Position numbers and translations under genes: made by a program. Below the pieces are notes generated by a model. It worked only from the letters and a program-made list of their open reading frames with translations, made no database searches and was not told the DNA's origin. Shown piece by piece: positions 7,607-10,168 of a DNA stretch of 10,168 nt. Every line of letters starts with the position of its first letter. Within the stretch, counting starts at the first letter, position 1. The stretch lies in the NCBI GenBank assembly GCA_002292185.1, contig DBBL01000026.1:1-10168 (forward strand), read 5' to 3'. The DNA is from Akkermansiaceae bacterium UBA985 (GTDB lineage: Bacteria > Verrucomicrobiota > Verrucomicrobiia > Verrucomicrobiales > Akkermansiaceae).

Positions 7607-9067
7607 ATGCGCATTACCTTTTCTATGAGATTCCAGATTCTTTTTGGCGTCATCACTGCCCTCTTCTTGGTAAGCATCCAGATAAATGCCAGCGGCTCCT
7701 CAGTCAGCCCAAGGCCAAATATCATCCTCATTCTCGCCGATGATCTTGGCTACGGGGACTGTAGTATCACCAACCCTGAGTCCAAAATCAAAACCCCGCA
7801 CATCAAACAGCTCGCTAAAGAAGGGCTCAGCTTCTCCGACGCTCACTCCGCTGCCAGCACCTGCACCCCCTCCCGTTACGGCCTACTCACCGGCATTAAC
7901 CCCGTCCGTACCGGTGTTCTCAACACCCTGCTTTCCGCAGGCCGTGCCATCATTTCCAAAGATGAGAAAACCATTGCACACCTACTCAAGGATCAAGGAT
8001 ACGCCACCCACATGATCGGCAAGTGGCATCTCGGCTTTGATACGGGAGGCAAAAAAAAGGACTTTGACTTCGACCAAGCGTTCATCGGCGGGCCCATCGA
8101 TCGAGGTTTTGACAGCTATTTCGGCATCCATTCCTCACCCGGAGCGTTTCCCCTCTTTTATCTCAAGGATCGTAAGGCCGTGGCAAAACCCTCGGAAAAA
8201 ACCTCATGGGAGAAAATGAAAACAGGAGGGGGAACGACCACCATCAAAGGCCTCAAGTCTCCTGACTTTGAACTCGACGAAGCCAGCCCCACCTTTTGCC
8301 AAAGGGCGGTCGAACTCATCAGAAACCATGCTGACTCCAACTCCGGCCAGCCCTTCTTCCTCTACTACGCCTCCCCCATCCCCCACAGCCCCTGGGTTCC
8401 GAGCAAAGCATTCAAAGGCAAAAGCGGCCACGGCGACTACGGAGATTTTGTCATGCAGCTCGACGATCTTGTCGGCCAGATCAATCAGGCCCTGATGGAC
8501 ACCGGGCTTGATAAGAATACCCTGCTCATCTTCACTAGTGACAATGGACCCGGTCCACACGCCACCCGGCTGATGGCCGCAGACGACCACTATTGCGCCG
8601 GCCCCCTGCGCGGCAGCAAAGCCAGCATCTACGAAGGTGGCCACCGCGTTCCCTTCATCGCCAAGTGGCCTGGCAAAATATCACCCGGCAGCAAAACCAC
8701 TGCCATCATCAACTTCACCGACGTTTTTGCTACGTTCGCCCAGCTCTTAGACATTAGCATGACCACCTACCCCTCTGCCAAGGACTCCCACAGCTTTCTA
8801 CCCGCCCTGCTGGGAAGCTCTAACACACACCCCCGCCCCGCCATGATCAACGGCAACTACTCCATCCGCCAGGGCCCCTGGAAGCTCAGTTCAAAAGGAA
8901 ACAAGAAACACTCCGACTCCACCAAAATCGACGCCAGCCAATTTGAGCTCCATCACCTCACCGACGACCTTGCCGAGCAAAACGACCTCACTGGTGAACA
9001 GCCGGAGAAATCTCAACAGCTACTCAACGAACTCACCCGCTTCATTAAGCAACGCCAATTGAAATAG
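7607..9067 (+). CDS. Secreted type I sulfatase (arylsulfatase A-like)
   Basis: This is a formylglycine-dependent sulfatase that hydrolyses sulfate esters, probably on a glycan outside the cytoplasm. From the ATG at 7607 it is 486 residues. The signal peptide covers about residues 1-30, with a hydrophobic core in FQILFGVITALFLVSI and probable cleavage near NASG. The mature protein opens with the family block PNIILILADDLGYGD, with metal ligands D45 and D46. The active-site signature CTPSR places the formylglycine cysteine at C86 and arginine at R90. GKWHLG gives K139 and H141, HSPW gives H260, TSDNGPGPH gives D312/N313, and LRGSKASIYEGGHRVPF gives K337. The length and the 'SDNG...RG.K...YEGG.RVP' block fit arylsulfatase A-like enzymes; the substrate cannot be told. 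The frame is open back to a GTG at 7496, with further ATGs at 7595 and 7625; 7607 or 7625 gives the best signal peptide. A maturation enzyme must be encoded elsewhere. Confidence 0.9.
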   Translation: MRITFSMRFQILFGVITALFLVSIQINASGSSVSPRPNIILILADDLGYGDCSITNPESKIKTPHIKQLAKEGLSFSDAHSAASTCTPSRYGLLTGINPVRTGVLNTLLSAGRAIISKDEKTIAHLLKDQGYATHMIGKWHLGFDTGGKKKDFDFDQAFIGGPIDRGFDSYFGIHSSPGAFPLFYLKDRKAVAKPSEKTSWEKMKTGGGTTTIKGLKSPDFELDEASPTFCQRAVELIRNHADSNSGQPFFLYYASPIPHSPWVPSKAFKGKSGHGDYGDFVMQLDDLVGQINQALMDTGLDKNTLLIFTSDNGPGPHATRLMAADDHYCAGPLRGSKASIYEGGHRVPFIAKWPGKISPGSKTTAIINFTDVFATFAQLLDISMTTYPSAKDSHSFLPALLGSSNTHPRPAMINGNYSIRQGPWKLSSKGNKKHSDSTKIDASQFELHHLTDDLAEQNDLTGEQPEKSQQLLNELTRFIKQRQLK

Positions 9068-9082
9068 TGTTTGGAGTTATCT

Positions 9083-9097
9083 GCCAACCGCCAACCG
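9083..9097. repeat. Short tandem repeat between the sulfatase genes
   Basis: The 7-bp unit GCCAACC occurs twice in a row (9083-9089 and 9090-9096 as GCCAACC-GCCAACC, followed by GCC) in the 39-nt spacer, just upstream of the second sulfatase start. It is too short to form a terminator and has no known role. It may be a chance duplication or slippage product. Confidence 0.5.
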
Positions 9098-9106
9098 CCA
9101 TCAATC

Positions 9107-10168
9107 ATGAAACATCTCATCCTACTCTTCATTCAATGTTCACTATTCACTATTCTCCATTCGGCTTCTGCACAGCAGAAGCCAAACATCCTGCTCATCC
9201 TCTCCGATGACCACGCCCAGCACGCGCTGAGCTGCTACGGTAACAAGCACATCCAGACACCCTCACTCGACCGCATCGCCAAGGAAGGCATGCGCTTCAA
9301 CCACGCCCTAACACCGAACTCCTTCTGCACCCCCGCACGAGCAGCCGTGCTCACTGGTAAATATTCCCACAAGAATGGCGTCACGAGGCTTAACCAGCTC
9401 TTTGACGGTTCCCAGCAAACCTTCCCCAAGCTGCTTCAGAAAGCGGGTTACAACACCGCCCTCTTTGGCAAGTGGCACCTGCTCTCCAAACCCACCGGCT
9501 TTGACCACTACTGTGTCATGAAAATGCAGGGCATGCCCATGGACCCCATCGTCTTCGAGCCCCAGCACAAGTGGATCCCATGGTCACCCAAAGATCAGAA
9601 AACCTACAACAAAGGTGGCCGGCGCCTCAAGGGCTTCAACAATGACGCCATCACCGATGAAGCCCTCGCCTGGCTAGGGCAAAAGCGCGACAAAACCAAG
9701 CCATTCTGCCTGCTGCTGCATCCCAAACCTCCGCATGAGCCCTACCTCCCTGCTCCGCCAAAATACAAGGACTACCTATCCGATGTCACCATTCCCGAAC
9801 CTGCCACCCTCTATGATGACTACAAAGGCCGCACTCCCGAAGCGATCCAAAAGACCATGCGCTCAAACCTCATCCTGCGCAGACCGAACTTCAAAAAAAC
9901 CATCGCCGGGTTCCGTGAACAAAACCCTGACATCACCGACAAGGAATTGCTCGCCAATCTCTATCAGATTTACATCAAGGGTTACTACAGGCTTGTCAAA
10001 AACGTGGATGACAACGTCGGCCGTGTACTCGACTACCTGGACGAGAGCGGCCTCGCCAACAACACCATCGTCATCTACACCTCCGACCAAGGATTCTCCC
10101 TCGGTGAGCACGGCTTCTACAACAAGCAATGGATGTATGAAAAGCCCCTGCACCAGCCGCTGCTGATC
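9107..10168 (+). CDS. Secreted type I sulfatase, N-terminal 354 residues (cut by window edge)
   Basis: This is a second formylglycine-dependent sulfatase, incomplete at its 3' end. A signal peptide (MKHLILLFIQ to HSASA, cleavage likely after residue 22) leads straight into QQKPNILLILSDDHAQHALS, with metal ligands D34 and D35. The active-site signature FCTPARAAVLTG gives C74 and R78. FGKWHL (K122, H124) and HPKPPHEPY supply further conserved residues, and TSDQGFSLGEHG holds metal ligand D327. The 'SDQGF.LGEHG.Y.K..MYE' block with R/Q-PLL at the edge is the form seen in N-acetylglucosamine-6-sulfatase, iduronate-sulfatase and choline-sulfatase-like groups, unlike the SDNGP form of the upstream gene. 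The exact substrate is unknown. The ATG follows the previous stop by 39 nt without an obvious ribosome binding site, so the two sulfatases are probably co-transcribed. Confidence 0.9.
   Translation, partial: MKHLILLFIQCSLFTILHSASAQQKPNILLILSDDHAQHALSCYGNKHIQTPSLDRIAKEGMRFNHALTPNSFCTPARAAVLTGKYSHKNGVTRLNQLFDGSQQTFPKLLQKAGYNTALFGKWHLLSKPTGFDHYCVMKMQGMPMDPIVFEPQHKWIPWSPKDQKTYNKGGRRLKGFNNDAITDEALAWLGQKRDKTKPFCLLLHPKPPHEPYLPAPPKYKDYLSDVTIPEPATLYDDYKGRTPEAIQKTMRSNLILRRPNFKKTIAGFREQNPDITDKELLANLYQIYIKGYYRLVKNVDDNVGRVLDYLDESGLANNTIVIYTSDQGFSLGEHGFYNKQWMYEKPLHQPLLI

Noticed and set aside
8204..8644. Minus-strand frame of 146 codons opposite the first sulfatase
   Set aside because: It is antisense to a strongly conserved sulfatase coding region, with no domain signal of its own.

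Overview
The window holds most of a respiratory-chain operon and, divergent from it, a pair of secreted sulfatase genes. The minus strand carries six consecutive genes of Alternative Complex III (ACIII), the quinol:cytochrome c (or HiPIP) oxidoreductase that replaces the bc1 complex in many bacteria. Read in the direction of transcription (right to left) they are actA (pentaheme cytochrome), actB (fused molybdopterin-oxidoreductase-like and iron-sulfur protein), actC (NrfD-like quinol-site membrane protein), actD (DUF3341 membrane protein), actE (monoheme cytochrome c) and the first 109 codons of actF (second NrfD-like subunit, cut by the left edge). Gene order is canonical and the gaps are about 40-60 nt, so one transcript is likely. 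Terminal oxidase genes often follow actF in other genomes and would lie to the left, outside the window.

Right of actA, about 270 bp of non-coding DNA separates the operon from two plus-strand genes of the type I (formylglycine-dependent) sulfatase family. The first is complete; the second runs off the right edge. Both have signal peptides and the C-x-P-x-R active-site signature, which points to secreted or periplasmic desulfation of sulfated glycans or other sulfate esters. They differ clearly in sequence, so they are probably not a recent duplication. The divergent spacer contains a perfect 18-bp inverted repeat matching the Crp half-site pattern TGTGA-N6-TCACA, close to the actA start codon. 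It is the most noteworthy non-coding signal here.

The likely source is an aerobic, probably marine or host/algae-associated member of the Verrucomicrobiota (or another PVC-group bacterium). This is inferred from ACIII genes next to sulfatases of the type expanded in those lineages, moderate base composition and the lack of clear Shine-Dalgarno sequences. Bacteroidota also have ACIII, so the assignment is not certain.

The electron path implied by the operon is: quinol is oxidised at ActC (possibly also ActF), electrons pass through the four iron-sulfur clusters of ActB to the hemes of ActA and ActE, and then to a soluble carrier or directly to a terminal oxidase. No tRNA, rRNA, CRISPR array, insertion sequence or phage gene was seen. 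I found no wholly new system; the findings are mostly regulatory and structural details.
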